63,022 bases of DNA from Planctomycetota bacterium (GCA_020848735.1 JADLHO010000211.1:1-63022); one strand, 5' to 3'. Shown: positions 36,701-46,017, counted from the stretch's first letter. Program-made: numbers and translations. The notes: generated from the letters alone by a model not told the origin.

Positions 36701-39591
36701 TTGCGCTTCGCGTAGACGTCGCCGAGCGCGGCCTGCTGTCCCGCGGCGAGTGCCGTCACCGGGAGATCGAAGGGCGCGAACGCCGCGTCGTCGGGACGGA
36801 CCTCGAAGCGGTACTCCCCGGGCACGAGCGGTCCGATCGCGAGCCTGCCGTCCTCGTCCGGGCGGACGCTGCGCGAGCCGCCGTCGACGTGGATGACGAC
36901 CGACGCCGCCAGGACCTTCGCCTCGGGATCGAGCAGGCGTGCGCTCAGGTGCGCCGAGGGCACGCAGTCGAAGGGCAGGCGCAGTTCGAGGTTCTCGCGA
37001 TCGGCGGGGAGTTCCCCGAGCCAGTCACAGCGCACGCGGCGACGGCCGGCGACGGCCGCTTCGCCACTCGGTGGCGCAAGGCTGAGGGAGAAGCTGTCGT
37101 CGCCGATCCGCATGACCGTGAACGCGAAGTCCTCGCTCGGCTCGGGAGCGACCTCGAGTCGGTAACGCAGCTCGGGGTGTGTGCGCAGCTCGAAGCCGCC
37201 GTCGTCGCCGCTGCGCGCGTCGATCGGGCCTGCCTTGGGATCGCCGATCGGGATCGCCAGCACGCGCGCCCTGACCAGCGCCTGCCCGGAGGCGTCGAGG
37301 ACCCTGCCGCTCAACCTGCCGAAGCGACCGAGCCGGACCTCCACCGACTGCTCGACGCCGAGCACACCGACGGCGGGCACGCGCGCGCCGCGGTGATCGT
37401 GCTCTTCGTCGACCTCGATGAGGAAGGGCCCGGGCGCCACGCACTCGAGTCGGAACACGCCGAGCGCGCCGCTGCGGACGTCGGTCGCGGGGAGTTCCTC
37501 GGCGCGCGCGCGGACGAGCACGCCTTCGCGCGGCTGACCGTCCGGACCGAGCACGGTGCCCGCGACGATCGCGCCGCGTTGCAGCGTGATCACGAGCGGT
37601 GTGCTCGCCGTCTCGCGCACCTCCGCCTCGCCGAGCCACGGCTGGTAGCCGGACGCGAGGACCAACACGGCCACCCGCCCGCGCGCAGGCGCCGGCACGC
37701 GGAATCCTCCGTCCGCATCGCTCTGCGCCTGCACGCGCCGCGAGTCGTCTTCGTCGGGGTCGCCGACGCGCACGCGTGCCTCCGCGATGGGGCGGCCTTC
37801 GACGTCGACGATCGTGCCGCTGATCTCCGCCGCGCGCTCGCCGAGCTGCAGCGTCAGCGCGGTCGCGTTCTCCGCGGCGAGGGCGACGCTCCGCGACGAG
37901 GTGTAGCCCGACGCGCGCGCGAAGAGCGCGGAGCCCGGCTCGAGCTCGTCGGTGCGGAAGCTGCCGTCGGCCGCGCTGCTCGCGACGGCGAACGCGGTGC
38001 GACCGCCGTCACGCACGACCCAGACCTCGGCGTCGGCGACCGGTGCGCCGTTCGCATCCTCGACGCGACCGTTCACCGCGAGCCCCACGTCGAGTTCCGC
38101 GTTGACGAGCACGTAGACGTCCTTCACGTCGACGACGGCGAGCGCGCTCCGCTCGGGCAGCGCGGAACTGAGCTTGCAATCCGGCACGGCGCGGAGCGAA
38201 GGGCCGCCGTGCACGATCACGTCGCCGGTCTCCGGATCGACCGTCTCGAGAACCGTCTGCAGACCGGAGAGGAGGAGCGGTCGCGCCGAGACCGCCTGCC
38301 AGCTCGTGCGCGGCGTCTGGAGATCGATCGTGAAGCGCTGCGGTTCGGCAAGGCCGAGGTAGGCGAACGATCCCGATCCGACCATCTGCGCGTCGACGAG
38401 GCGGATCGCCGCCTGGATCGCGCTCTGATCCGATCCGGTCGCGTCGCTCTCCGCATCCGCGCTCGGCTTCGGCCTCGGCTCGTGTGCGGCGCGATCGACG
38501 TAGACGCCGTAGCGACCCGGTGCGAGGTCGGCGAAGAGCGCCACGCCCTCGCGGTCGGTGAAGCGGCGGAGAGCGTGCAGATCGGGATGACGACCGTCGT
38601 GCGGCAGCACCGTGATGCCGATGCGCGGTGCCGGCTTGCCGTCGGGTCGGCTGACGACGACGCGGATGCCGCGCTCGCTCGGGTCCGCGCTGGGTTCGAG
38701 GGCGAGGCGTGTGGCGTCGGTCGGATCGCTCCGGGCTCCGACGAGCGCCGCGGCCTCGTGCGGCAGGGACGTCGATGCGAGGTGGGACTCCGTGCCGTCG
38801 CCCGGCGCGTCGCCACGCGCCGGCGGCGTTTCCTCACCCGAGCGGAGGAACGAGGCGGTGATCACGGCGCAGACCGCGAGCGCGGCGACCGAGGCGAGCA
38901 CGAGCTTCTTCATGGTGATCACGGTGACGAGTGCGGCGGTCGAGGCGCAGGTCGACGGTGCCGCGACGCGCGAGAGCACCGCGCGCCCCACGGCGTCGAG
39001 ACCACGCTCCGCGCTGACGCGCAGCGCGGGCCACGCGAGGGCCGGCGCCGCGAGCCCGCGCGGCAGCCGCTGACGGAGGCGGGAGAGTCCGCGGTGGAGG
39101 CGCACGCGGATGGTCCCCGGCGCTTCGCCGAGTGCGTGCGCGATCGCCGCGGGTTGGAGGCCGTGGAGAAGACGCAGCACGACGACGCTGCGGTACTCCG
39201 CGGGCAAAGCGTCGATCGCCTCGCGCAGCTCGCGGCGAACCTCACCGGCCGCCGCGGCGTCGAAGGGGTCGATCGCGTGCGGCTGGGGCAGGCGCGTCGG
39301 TTCCGGGCTGCGTCGCGCCTTCGCGCGCAGGGCCTTGCAGTGGAGCTGCAGGATGCCGGCGAGCCAGGGCTCGAGGGGGCGGGACGCGTCGTACTGCGCC
39401 GCCTTCTCCATCGCCGTCACGAAGGTCGACTGCAGGGCGTCCTCCGCCTGGGCCGGGTCGTCGCAGAGCTGCACCGCGAGGCGCAGCAGACCCGGCGCCG
39501 TCGCCTCGAAGACCGCGGCCAGCGCCTCGGCGTCGCCGCTGCGGCGGAAGCGCTCGAAGAGGCTGGCGGTCCGATCGGGGTTCGACGGCAT
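36697..39591 (-). CDS. ECF sigma factor fused to membrane anchor and carboxypeptidase-regulatory repeats
   Basis: The protein is about 964 aa; starts at 39606 (GTG), 39600 or 39591 are possible, and 39591 was chosen for a GGTGAG about 11 bases upstream. Sigma region 2 is at about 12-85 ('DDPAQAEDALQSTFVTAME'). Sigma region 4 is at about 118-172 ('LREAIDALPAEYRSVVVLR', 'IRVRLHRGLSRLRQRL'). A hydrophobic anchor follows (about 228-247). The remaining 700 residues hold repeated CNA-B/carboxypeptidase-regulatory-like beta domains ('GTIVDVEGRPIAEARVRVG', 'GTVLGPDGQPREGVLVRA', 'GRVLDASGQALVRARVLA'). The C-terminal part should lie outside the cytoplasmic membrane, making a membrane-tethered transcription factor that could be activated by proteolysis or by sensing a ligand. 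Similar fusions are common in planctomycetes. Confidence 0.85.
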   Translation of the reverse strand: MPSNPDRTASLFERFRRSGDAEALAAVFEATAPGLLRLAVQLCDDPAQAEDALQSTFVTAMEKAAQYDASRPLEPWLAGILQLHCKALRAKARRSPEPTRLPQPHAIDPFDAAAAGEVRRELREAIDALPAEYRSVVVLRLLHGLQPAAIAHALGEAPGTIRVRLHRGLSRLRQRLPRGLAAPALAWPALRVSAERGLDAVGRAVLSRVAAPSTCASTAALVTVITMKKLVLASVAALAVCAVITASFLRSGEETPPARGDAPGDGTESHLASTSLPHEAAALVGARSDPTDATRLALEPSADPSERGIRVVVSRPDGKPAPRIGITVLPHDGRHPDLHALRRFTDREGVALFADLAPGRYGVYVDRAAHEPRPKPSADAESDATGSDQSAIQAAIRLVDAQMVGSGSFAYLGLAEPQRFTIDLQTPRTSWQAVSARPLLLSGLQTVLETVDPETGDVIVHGGPSLRAVPDCKLSSALPERSALAVVDVKDVYVLVNAELDVGLAVNGRVEDANGAPVADAEVWVVRDGGRTAFAVASSAADGSFRTDELEPGSALFARASGYTSSRSVALAAENATALTLQLGERAAEISGTIVDVEGRPIAEARVRVGDPDEDDSRRVQAQSDADGGFRVPAPARGRVAVLVLASGYQPWLGEAEVRETASTPLVITLQRGAIVAGTVLGPDGQPREGVLVRARAEELPATDVRSGALGVFRLECVAPGPFLIEVDEEHDHRGARVPAVGVLGVEQSVEVRLGRFGRLSGRVLDASGQALVRARVLAIPIGDPKAGPIDARSGDDGGFELRTHPELRYRLEVAPEPSEDFAFTVMRIGDDSFSLSLAPPSGEAAVAGRRRVRCDWLGELPADRENLELRLPFDCVPSAHLSARLLDPEAKVLAASVVIHVDGGSRSVRPDEDGRLAIGPLVPGEYRFEVRPDDAAFAPFDLPVTALAAGQQAALGDVYAKRN

Positions 39592-39693
39592 CGGCCGCAT
39601 TCTCACCGGGCGCTCGCGGCGTTACCGGAACCCGGCGATCCGGGAAGCAATCCGCAGTTCCACCTCGCCGCGCGGCGATGATCGGCCCGCACG

Positions 39694-40443
39694 ATGAGCA
39701 GCCAAGAAGCCGAGTTCCTCGTCGCCTGCGAACTCCACGACCCGGTGCGGCTCCGCGCGGTCCTCGAAGGGGGCTTCGCGGCGGACGCGCGACTCGGGGG
39801 CAGGTCGGCGCTCGAGGCGCTCCTCGAGACGTACACCCGCTCGGAGCGTCTCCCCGACTGCGTGCGGCTCCTGCTCGCGCGCGGTGCGCGGTTCGCGGAG
39901 CCGGCGCTCCAGCACGTGCTGCTCGACGATGCGGAGGGCCTGCGCGCGAGCCTGGGCGCGGACTCGGTGCGACGGCTGCGGGTCGAACTCCCCTCGGCAT
40001 TCACGCCGCTGCGCGGCGCGAGCCTGCTGCACGTCGCGGCGGAGTACGGCCACGCGGCAGCCGCCCGAGCCTTGCTCGAACTCGGCGCCGATCCCGATGC
40101 ACGTGCCGGTCTCGACGCGCACGGGCTCGGCGGACAGACGCCGCTCTTCCACGTCGTGAACTCCCACGCGAACCGTTCGCTGCCGGTGCTCCGCCTGCTC
40201 CTCGCTGCCGGAGCGCGGGTCGACCTGCGCGTCGACGGCCTCACCTGGGGCGAGGGCCAGGACTGGGAGACGACGCTCTTCGACCTCTCGCCGCTGAGCT
40301 ATGCACAGTTCGGGCTCCTGCCGCAGATGCACCGCGACGAGCGTGGCGTCGACGAGGTCGTGCGCCTGCTGCTCGCCGCGGGCGGGCGCAGCGTGCCCCC
40401 GCTGCGCAACGTGCCGAATCGCTATCTGCGTCCGCGCGCGTGA
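39694..40443 (+). CDS. Ankyrin-repeat protein
   Basis: The protein is 249 aa, cytosolic. The clearest ankyrin repeats are 'GASLLHVAAEYGHAAAARA' and the following 'LLELGADPDAR', 'QTPLFHVVNSHANRSLPV' with 'LRLLLAAGARVDLRV', and a partial 'VVRLLLAAGG'. Less regular repeats occupy the N-terminal half. Ankyrin repeats mediate protein binding; the partner is unknown. It is divergent from the sigma-factor fusion gene (102-base gap) and convergent with the FAS1 gene. Confidence 0.8.
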   Translation: MSSQEAEFLVACELHDPVRLRAVLEGGFAADARLGGRSALEALLETYTRSERLPDCVRLLLARGARFAEPALQHVLLDDAEGLRASLGADSVRRLRVELPSAFTPLRGASLLHVAAEYGHAAAARALLELGADPDARAGLDAHGLGGQTPLFHVVNSHANRSLPVLRLLLAAGARVDLRVDGLTWGEGQDWETTLFDLSPLSYAQFGLLPQMHRDERGVDEVVRLLLAAGGRSVPPLRNVPNRYLRPRA

Positions 40444-40450
40444 ACGCGCG

Positions 40451-41008
40451 TCAATTCGCGGGCGGGAGCAGCACGCCGTCGACGACGTGCACGACGCCGT
40501 TCGAGGCACGCACGGAGGCGACGATGTTCGCGTCGTTGATGCGGACCTTGCCGTCGGCGACGTGCACCGTGACCTTCTTGCCGTTGGCCATGCCGATGGT
40601 CATCCCGTCCTTGAAGGCCTCGGGCTCCCACACGGAGGTCGTCGCGTGGTACTTCAGGATCTCCTTCAGGTCGGCCTGTTTCTCCGGCGCGAGCAGTCCG
40701 CTGACGGTGCCGGCCGGGAGCTTGTCGAAGGCCGCGTTGGTCGGCGCGAAGACCGTGAGCGGGCCCGGGTTCGCGATCGAGGTCACATAGTCGGCGGCCT
40801 TCAGCGCCGTGACGAGCGTCGAGTGGTCGGGGGAGGCGACCGCGATGCTCACGATGTTGTTGGGGTCCAGCGGGGGGATTTCGGCCTTCTTCGCGGCCGG
40901 CGCCGCGGCGCCGGCACCGGCCCCCGGGCCGCCCGCAGGGCTGCTCTCCTCCTTGCAGGACGCGACCAGGGCGAGGGACAGGACGAACAGGGCGAGGCGC
41001 GAGTTCAT
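40451..41008 (-). CDS. Fasciclin (FAS1) domain lipoprotein
   Basis: The protein is 185 aa. The lipobox Cys is at residue 18 (LVASC). A short Pro/Ala/Gly linker leads to one FAS1 domain: 'LVTALKAADYV', 'GPLTVFAPTNAAFDKLPAG' and the C-terminal 'NIVASVRASNGVVHVVDGVLLP'. FAS1 domains act in adhesion or matrix binding, and single-domain bacterial forms are usually lipoproteins. The 152 bases upstream (41009-41160) contain no recognisable gene. Confidence 0.92.
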   Translation of the reverse strand: MNSRLALFVLSLALVASCKEESSPAGGPGAGAGAAAPAAKKAEIPPLDPNNIVSIAVASPDHSTLVTALKAADYVTSIANPGPLTVFAPTNAAFDKLPAGTVSGLLAPEKQADLKEILKYHATTSVWEPEAFKDGMTIGMANGKKVTVHVADGKVRINDANIVASVRASNGVVHVVDGVLLPPAN

Positions 41009-41160
41009 GGCGGACTCATGAGACTGATGGGTCTGGTGAGTCGGAACATCGCGGGGCGGAGCTTGTTTCAGGCGGATGCGTCCGCGCTCGCCGCCACCGC
41101 TCCCCTGGCCTGGCCCCGCCGGCACACGAACCCGGGGCAGGGCCCGAGATCGGGGGCCGG

Positions 41161-42000
41161 TCAACGGCCGAAGAGGCGCGCGATCAGCCGGACGAGTCCG
41201 AGCAGCGCGCTGAGCGCCAGCACGATGAGCAGGATGCGCTGGAAGGTCGGGAGCTGCTCCCAGACGCCCTTCGCGATCCCGGTCGCGATCTCCAGCCGGC
41301 CCCGCGGGTCGCTCGGTGCGACGTCGGCGTAGCGCTGGCCCGTCTGGAACGAGAGGCGCGAGACGACGAGCTCGGAGGCCGCGGCGAGCTCGGCGAGCTG
41401 GTCCTTCGTGCCCGTCGCCTTGAACACGAAGACGCCGTTGCGCCCGAACGCGCGCGACTCGTAGGCGATCAGCTCGTCCTGCCCGATGCGGTAGCGCTTC
41501 GCCCAGGTCGCGGTGCTCTTCGCGGCGTCGCTGCGCGGTGGGGCCGCCATGCCGAGGATCTCGACCGGTGCTTCGCCGCGCGTGCGCCGCTCCGCGTTGC
41601 CCGCCTCGACCTGGCCGCGCCAGGCCGCGAGGAGGGCTTCGGCGTCGAGGTTCTGCCACTCCGCCGCGTCGACGTAGCCGATCGGCTGCCAATGCACCGT
41701 CACTCCGAAGCGGCCCTCGGCCTGCGGGTCGAAGCCGTCCTTGACGAGCATGCCTTGCACCGTCGCGTCGGGAGCGTTGCCCCAGATCCCCTCGCGGATG
41801 CGCGCGGTCGCCGCGATGTCGAGGAACTTCATCCCCGGCGGCACCTGGAGCGTCGCGATCCCGCCGGCGAGGAGCACGAGCGGCTGGCCCACGCCGAGGC
41901 CGGGCGGGAGACCCAGCTTCTTCGGCGGGGGATCCTGGCCCAGAAGGGTCGCGGCGAGCACGAGCACGGCCGCGACGGCGCAGCGGATGGATCGGTGCAT
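41161..42000 (-). CDS. DUF2167-like membrane-anchored protein
   Basis: The protein is 279 aa. It has a signal peptide at the N-terminus (cleaved near LLGQ) and one transmembrane segment near the C-terminus ('RILLIVLALSALLGLV', about 257-272). 'LVLLAGGIATLQVPPGMKFLD' and the downstream beta-rich segment with 'YVDAAEWQNLDAEALL' and 'RIGQDELIAYESRAFGRNG' fit DUF2167, a family of membrane-anchored periplasmic proteins. Length is similar to the family. Function unknown. It is followed on the same strand by the FAS1 gene and preceded by the SGNH hydrolase gene (7-base gap), so the last two are probably cotranscribed. Confidence 0.75.
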   Translation of the reverse strand: MHRSIRCAVAAVLVLAATLLGQDPPPKKLGLPPGLGVGQPLVLLAGGIATLQVPPGMKFLDIAATARIREGIWGNAPDATVQGMLVKDGFDPQAEGRFGVTVHWQPIGYVDAAEWQNLDAEALLAAWRGQVEAGNAERRTRGEAPVEILGMAAPPRSDAAKSTATWAKRYRIGQDELIAYESRAFGRNGVFVFKATGTKDQLAELAAASELVVSRLSFQTGQRYADVAPSDPRGRLEIATGIAKGVWEQLPTFQRILLIVLALSALLGLVRLIARLFGR

Positions 42001-42007
42001 GGAGTGC

Positions 42008-42754
42008 TCAGCTCGCGAGCAGCCGCACGAGCCAGGGCTCGATCGCGTCGGCCCAGCGCTGGTAGCCCTCCGCCGAGAGGTGCAGTGCGTCGGGCATGAT
42101 CTCCTTGCTGATCGAGCCGTCGTCCTCGACGAAGGCCGCGCCGATGTCGGCGAAGAAGACCTGCTCGCCGTCGTTCAGACGGGAGAGCGCCTGATTGACC
42201 TGCAGGAGGTTCCCGCGCATCTCGTTGAAGCGGTCGCCGCGCGGGAAGATGCCGAGCAGCAGGATCTTCGTGCCGGGCAGGCGCTCGCGGAGGCGCTGCA
42301 CGACGGCGCGCACGCCTTCGAGGACCTGCTCGGGGCTGTTCGTCCCGTGGCCGAAGTTGTTCGTCCCGATCATCACGACGGCCGCCTTCGGCGCGATGCC
42401 CTCGAGGTTGCCGTTCTCGAAGCGCCAGAGGACGTGCTCCGTGCGGTCGCCGCTGATGCCGAGGTTCACCGCGTGGCGCGGCGCCATGCGCTCCTTCCAG
42501 ATGCCTTTGCCGGCACCCTCCCAGCCCTGGGTGATCGAGTCGCCGATGAAGATCAGCTCGCAATCGCCGCGGCGTGCGGCGACGTCGGCATTGATCTTGT
42601 CGTGCCGCTCCTTCCACGCGCCCTCGCGGGGCACGGGGACGATCGCCGTATTGACAGCGGGTGCCGCCGGCTCCTGCGGTTTGGCGGTCTCCTGGGCGGC
42701 GAGCGGGAGGAGGACGAGGGCGAACGAGAATGCGAGTGGCACGCGCCGGATCAT
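42008..42754 (-). CDS. Secreted SGNH/GDSL hydrolase
   Basis: The protein is 248 aa with a signal peptide ending near PLAAQ. The four SGNH blocks are visible: 'FIGDSITQGW' with catalytic Ser 73, 'NLGISGDRT' (Gly 102), 'IGTNNFGHG' (Asn 132), and 'PDALHLS' with Asp 222 and His 225. The layout is closest to platelet-activating-factor acetylhydrolase-type esterases, which remove acetyl or acyl groups from lipids or carbohydrates. Exported, so a carbohydrate or lipid ester outside the cytoplasm is the probable target. Confidence 0.9.
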   Translation of the reverse strand: MIRRVPLAFSFALVLLPLAAQETAKPQEPAAPAVNTAIVPVPREGAWKERHDKINADVAARRGDCELIFIGDSITQGWEGAGKGIWKERMAPRHAVNLGISGDRTEHVLWRFENGNLEGIAPKAAVVMIGTNNFGHGTNSPEQVLEGVRAVVQRLRERLPGTKILLLGIFPRGDRFNEMRGNLLQVNQALSRLNDGEQVFFADIGAAFVEDDGSISKEIMPDALHLSAEGYQRWADAIEPWLVRLLAS

Positions 42755-42796
42755 GGTGGCGCGAGCGTAGCCGCCGGGGCGCGCCGGTTCGAATCG

Positions 42797-42899
42797 CGCA
42801 GAGGTCGAGGGACGATCTGTCTCTCGACCTCTGCGTGGCCGCGGATGCGGCCACGAGCAGGCATCCGAGGGCCCGTACGGCGGATCCTCTCGGGCCCTC
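42797..42899 (-). terminator. Triple hairpin downstream of the outer-membrane protein gene
   Basis: Three perfect inverted repeats lie in tandem: 42867-42875 with 42891-42899 (9 bp), 42834-42842 with 42847-42855 (9 bp, 4-base loop), and 42797-42809 with 42823-42835 (13 bp, 13-base loop). In the direction of leftward transcription the first begins at the stop codon of the barrel gene. No T-tract follows. It probably ends that transcript or protects its 3' end. Confidence 0.65.
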
Positions 42900-44175
42900 A
42901 GAAATCGGCGGACATGCGGATCGTGAACGCGTGCGCGCCCTCCTCGCCGTCGCGCACGAGGTCGAAGCCGTACGCATAGCCCATCTGCAGGCGGGTCTGG
43001 CCGAGGAACCCCGAGGTCAGCAGCAGATGCGCCGCGCTCAGCGTGTCGTCGCTGCGGCGGATGACGCCATTGCGGAAGCGATCGCGGTCGAGCCAGGCGA
43101 CCGTCGCTCCGGTCTCCAGGTAGGCGAAGAAGCTCAGCTCGAGCCGATAGCTCGCCGAGGCGATCGCGTAGTGCTCGGGGAAGAACTCGTCGAGCCCGGC
43201 GCCGGGCAGCACGGGCCGGGCCAGCGAACCGGTCTCCTCGCCGCGCGTGTCGGGGAAGCCGCCGACGCGCATCGCGGAGAAGCGGTCGGTGCCGTCGCTC
43301 AGTCCGCCGTGGAAGGTCAGGACGAGCCGATGGTGCTCGCTCTCCAGGAAGGGCACGTCGGTGGCGAGCACGCTGTAGCCGCTCAGGATCAGGTGGTCGT
43401 CGACGTCACCCTCCGCGACACTGCCGCTGCCCGACGGGTCGCCGTAGCCCGACGCCGACGTGCGCGTCCCCCAGATCGCGTCGAGCCCGGCGGCCACACC
43501 GGCGTGCGCCCGCTCCACGAGGTTGCGCTCCAAGGCGTCGTAGCGCGTGGTCCAACGCAGCCGGACCTCGAAGGTGTCGTCGGGCAGGACGAAGCCCGCG
43601 CTCGTGTCCTCGCCGCGGTCGAACCAGAACCAGCCCGGTTCGACGAGCACATCGCTCGAGAAGAGGTTGTCCGCGTTGCCGGGATCGACGGCCTCGCGGT
43701 GGCCGACGCCCAGCCCGATCCGCGCATAGCCGAAACCCAGCTCCTCACCGTCGAGCCGCACGCCGTCGACGTACTCCGCGCTGTCCCAGAGCGGCGTCGA
43801 GGTGTTGAGCGAGCCGATCAGTTCGAAGGGCCGCGCACCATCGGGGTGGAAGGCGTAGACCAGGTCGTTCTGGAACCCGCCGACGAGCGCGCGCAGGTAA
43901 TGCGAATCGTCGCTCGGGCGCTGCCAGAAATAGAGCCAGCCGTAGGGGAGGAACTCGCCGTCGCTGAGCTCGGGTGTGGCGATCAGCCCGAGGTCCCAGG
44001 CGCTCACGCGCGCGCGATCGCGCGGCTGCACGTCGAAGGGTTCGCCGAAGAGCGTCGTGCGGAAGCCTTCGCCGGCGCGCGGTGTGCGGCCCGGGGAGAG
44101 CTCCTGGGCGCGAAGGCTGAGACCGGACAGCGCGCTGAGCGCGGCGAGAGCGACGAGCGGGCGGCGGCTGGGCAT
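42898..44175 (-). CDS. Outer-membrane beta-barrel protein
   Basis: The protein is 425 aa. The signal peptide is followed by a mature chain of alternating amphipathic strands rich in Tyr, Phe and Gly ('HYLRALVGGFQNDLVYAFH', 'FGYARIGLGVGHR', 'TTRYDALERNLVERAH'), and it ends with a C-terminal Phe, the usual outer-membrane insertion signal. No known family could be named, but porin or transporter-like topology is likely. The preferred ATG is at 44175; a GTG lies one codon earlier. The triple hairpin follows directly. Confidence 0.7.
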   Translation of the reverse strand: MPSRRPLVALAALSALSGLSLRAQELSPGRTPRAGEGFRTTLFGEPFDVQPRDRARVSAWDLGLIATPELSDGEFLPYGWLYFWQRPSDDSHYLRALVGGFQNDLVYAFHPDGARPFELIGSLNTSTPLWDSAEYVDGVRLDGEELGFGYARIGLGVGHREAVDPGNADNLFSSDVLVEPGWFWFDRGEDTSAGFVLPDDTFEVRLRWTTRYDALERNLVERAHAGVAAGLDAIWGTRTSASGYGDPSGSGSVAEGDVDDHLILSGYSVLATDVPFLESEHHRLVLTFHGGLSDGTDRFSAMRVGGFPDTRGEETGSLARPVLPGAGLDEFFPEHYAIASASYRLELSFFAYLETGATVAWLDRDRFRNGVIRRSDDTLSAAHLLLTSGFLGQTRLQMGYAYGFDLVRDGEEGAHAFTIRMSADF

Positions 44176-44217
44176 CACGGCGGCGCGAGACGATAGCGCC
44201 CCTCGGGCGGAGCGCCC

Positions 44218-45426
44218 TCAGGTCCCCGAGATCATCCAGGTCACGCAATCGCTGACGTAGTGATCGAGCGGACCGCCGCCGACCATCCAGCCGGACCAAC
44301 GCGTCGAGAGGATCAGCCCGCAGAGCGCGGGGAAGTTGGGCAGCGGCATGGGGAAGCTCGCCGCACCCGTGCACGGCAGGCCGGGCGGCACGAAGGTCAT
44401 CGAGGCCCAGAGCGGAAGCGTGGGCATCAAGGAGCAGAGCCCGTGGTTCGCGACCGCGCAGTTGCTCCCGATGTCGAGGAACGCGAGCGCGATCGAGTTC
44501 GTCGGGCAGTTGCTCAACTCGAGGGCGAAGCCGAGGTTGCCGATCGCGGGATCGCCGCGGAGCAGATGCCGCATCGCGAGGCAGGCGGGTGAGCTGCCGC
44601 TGAAGCAGGGCGATCCGCTGCTCGTCTCCGTCGACGGGAGGACGCAGAGACCGGTGAGCTGTTGGCCAGGGACGCCCGAGCAGCAATTCAGGGGGAGGAA
44701 ACCGCCGCAGGGGTGGAGGTACTGCATCACCGTCACCTGCGATGGGTCGGAGACGACCAACGACTGCCGGCAGGGGTCGTAGCCCAGCCCGGTGATGAAC
44801 GGCACGTTGAATCCCGAGCAGTCGACGACCTGCGTGGGGAAGCAGACCGGGACGCACGGCGCCGCTTGCAGTGCGATGTTGACCTCGGACACCGGGCCGG
44901 GGCCGTTCCACGGCGACGAGCCGATGAAGATGAGCTGGTTGGCGTCGTCGGTCGCGAGGCCCGTCACCATGTGGTTCGAGGGCAGCGTGAGCGTGCACGA
45001 CGACTGCAGAGTGAGCGAGCACCCGACGGCTCCATAGGTGTGGATGACGTTGTTCGAATGGCTGATGAAGCGCCGCTGGGTCTCCTCGTTGCACGCCAGG
45101 CCCGTGACGACGACGCCGAGCGGCAGGTTCGGCGCAGGGAACGCCGCGCAGACCGTCGTGCAACCGCTGCGCACGTCGACCTTCATGAGGTTGAGACCGT
45201 CGCTGATCCATGTCGCGCGATCGCGCGGGTCGTGCGCGACGCCGCCCGCGTACGGTGCCGCGACCGGGGGCAATGCCGGCGGACAGATCGACACCGTGCA
45301 GAGGTTCGGGTCGATGCGCGCGAGCAGCGGCACCGCATCGGTCAGCGCCAGGATCTCGAACGTCGACTGTGCGGCGAGCGCGGCGGGGACTGCAAGGGTC
45401 GCGAGGACGCGGAGTGTCGGGAGCAT
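44218..45426 (-). CDS. Cysteine-rich secreted propeller-like protein
   Basis: The protein is 402 aa; the ATG at 45426 begins the signal peptide (ending AALAAQ). It holds about 20 cysteines in the mature part, unusual for this window, for example 'LCTVSICPPALPP', 'CTTVCAAF' and 'LNCCSGV'. Repeats of 'VTGLACNEETQRRFISHS', 'VTGLATDDANQLIFIGS' and 'ITGLGYDPCRQSLVVSD' are spaced like propeller blades. The C-terminal module resembles that of the protein at 31607 ('AIGNLGFALELSNCPTNS', 'FPALCGLI'). Function unknown; probably disulfide-stabilised and extracellular. Confidence 0.7.
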   Translation of the reverse strand: MLPTLRVLATLAVPAALAAQSTFEILALTDAVPLLARIDPNLCTVSICPPALPPVAAPYAGGVAHDPRDRATWISDGLNLMKVDVRSGCTTVCAAFPAPNLPLGVVVTGLACNEETQRRFISHSNNVIHTYGAVGCSLTLQSSCTLTLPSNHMVTGLATDDANQLIFIGSSPWNGPGPVSEVNIALQAAPCVPVCFPTQVVDCSGFNVPFITGLGYDPCRQSLVVSDPSQVTVMQYLHPCGGFLPLNCCSGVPGQQLTGLCVLPSTETSSGSPCFSGSSPACLAMRHLLRGDPAIGNLGFALELSNCPTNSIALAFLDIGSNCAVANHGLCSLMPTLPLWASMTFVPPGLPCTGAASFPMPLPNFPALCGLILSTRWSGWMVGGGPLDHYVSDCVTWMISGT

Positions 45427-45612
45427 GTTGTGTTCCGGGGCGTGAGGACTGCGACTCGGCTGGCTTCGACAGCTCATGGCCCCCTCGGGCGCGCGCTGGA
45501 CACGAGAAGCGGATCCATCCTCCCGCTTTCACCTCTCCTGACGAGATGCCGGACGGGTCGGTGAGTGCCGATGAGCCGGCCTCGCGCCGGGTCGCCGCCC
45601 GCGAGACGCCTC

Positions 45613-46017
45613 ATGAGCGCTGAACGGGTCGGGCGCGTCGCGGTGCCGGACTGGGCAGCTCCCAGGCGCGCGCCGCAGCTCCTCGCGTTACCGGTCGGTG
45701 TGGCGCTTGGGGTCGCAGCAATCGTGCTTCAGCCGCGGCTCGCCCTCGCGCGCACGTGGGGTGAGCGCGCTCGATCGAACCCGCACGGTGTGCTCGTCGT
45801 CTTGGCACTCGCCGCTCCGATCGGCCCTGCGGTCGCGCTGTCCGGTGTCGTGGACGAGCGCCTTGCCATCGTGCGCGCCTGGGTGCTCGCGGCGACATTC
45901 CTTGCGCCGATGGGCCTTGCGTTCTACGAGCGCCTCGTCGCATACGGACGCGATCGCATGCGGCATGACGCAGAGCTGCGCGATGCGGGGACTGTCGCGC
46001 GCGTGACGCAGGACTGA
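45613..46017 (+). CDS. Small hypothetical membrane protein
   Basis: The protein is 134 aa from ATG 45613. About three hydrophobic segments can be seen ('LLALPVGVALGVAAIVLQ', 'GVLVVLALAAPIGPAVAL', 'VLAATFLAPMGLAFYERL'), ending in a charged tail. No family recognised. An overlapping antisense frame is also open, so coding status is moderate. The 186 bases before it (45427-45612) hold nothing that could be identified. Confidence 0.5.
   Translation: MSAERVGRVAVPDWAAPRRAPQLLALPVGVALGVAAIVLQPRLALARTWGERARSNPHGVLVVLALAAPIGPAVALSGVVDERLAIVRAWVLAATFLAPMGLAFYERLVAYGRDRMRHDAELRDAGTVARVTQD

Noticed and set aside
36025..39681. A plus-strand frame of over 1200 codons across the sigma-factor fusion.
   Set aside because: It is the mirror of a strongly supported minus-strand gene with sigma and CNA-B motifs; its own translation is compositionally biased and without domains.
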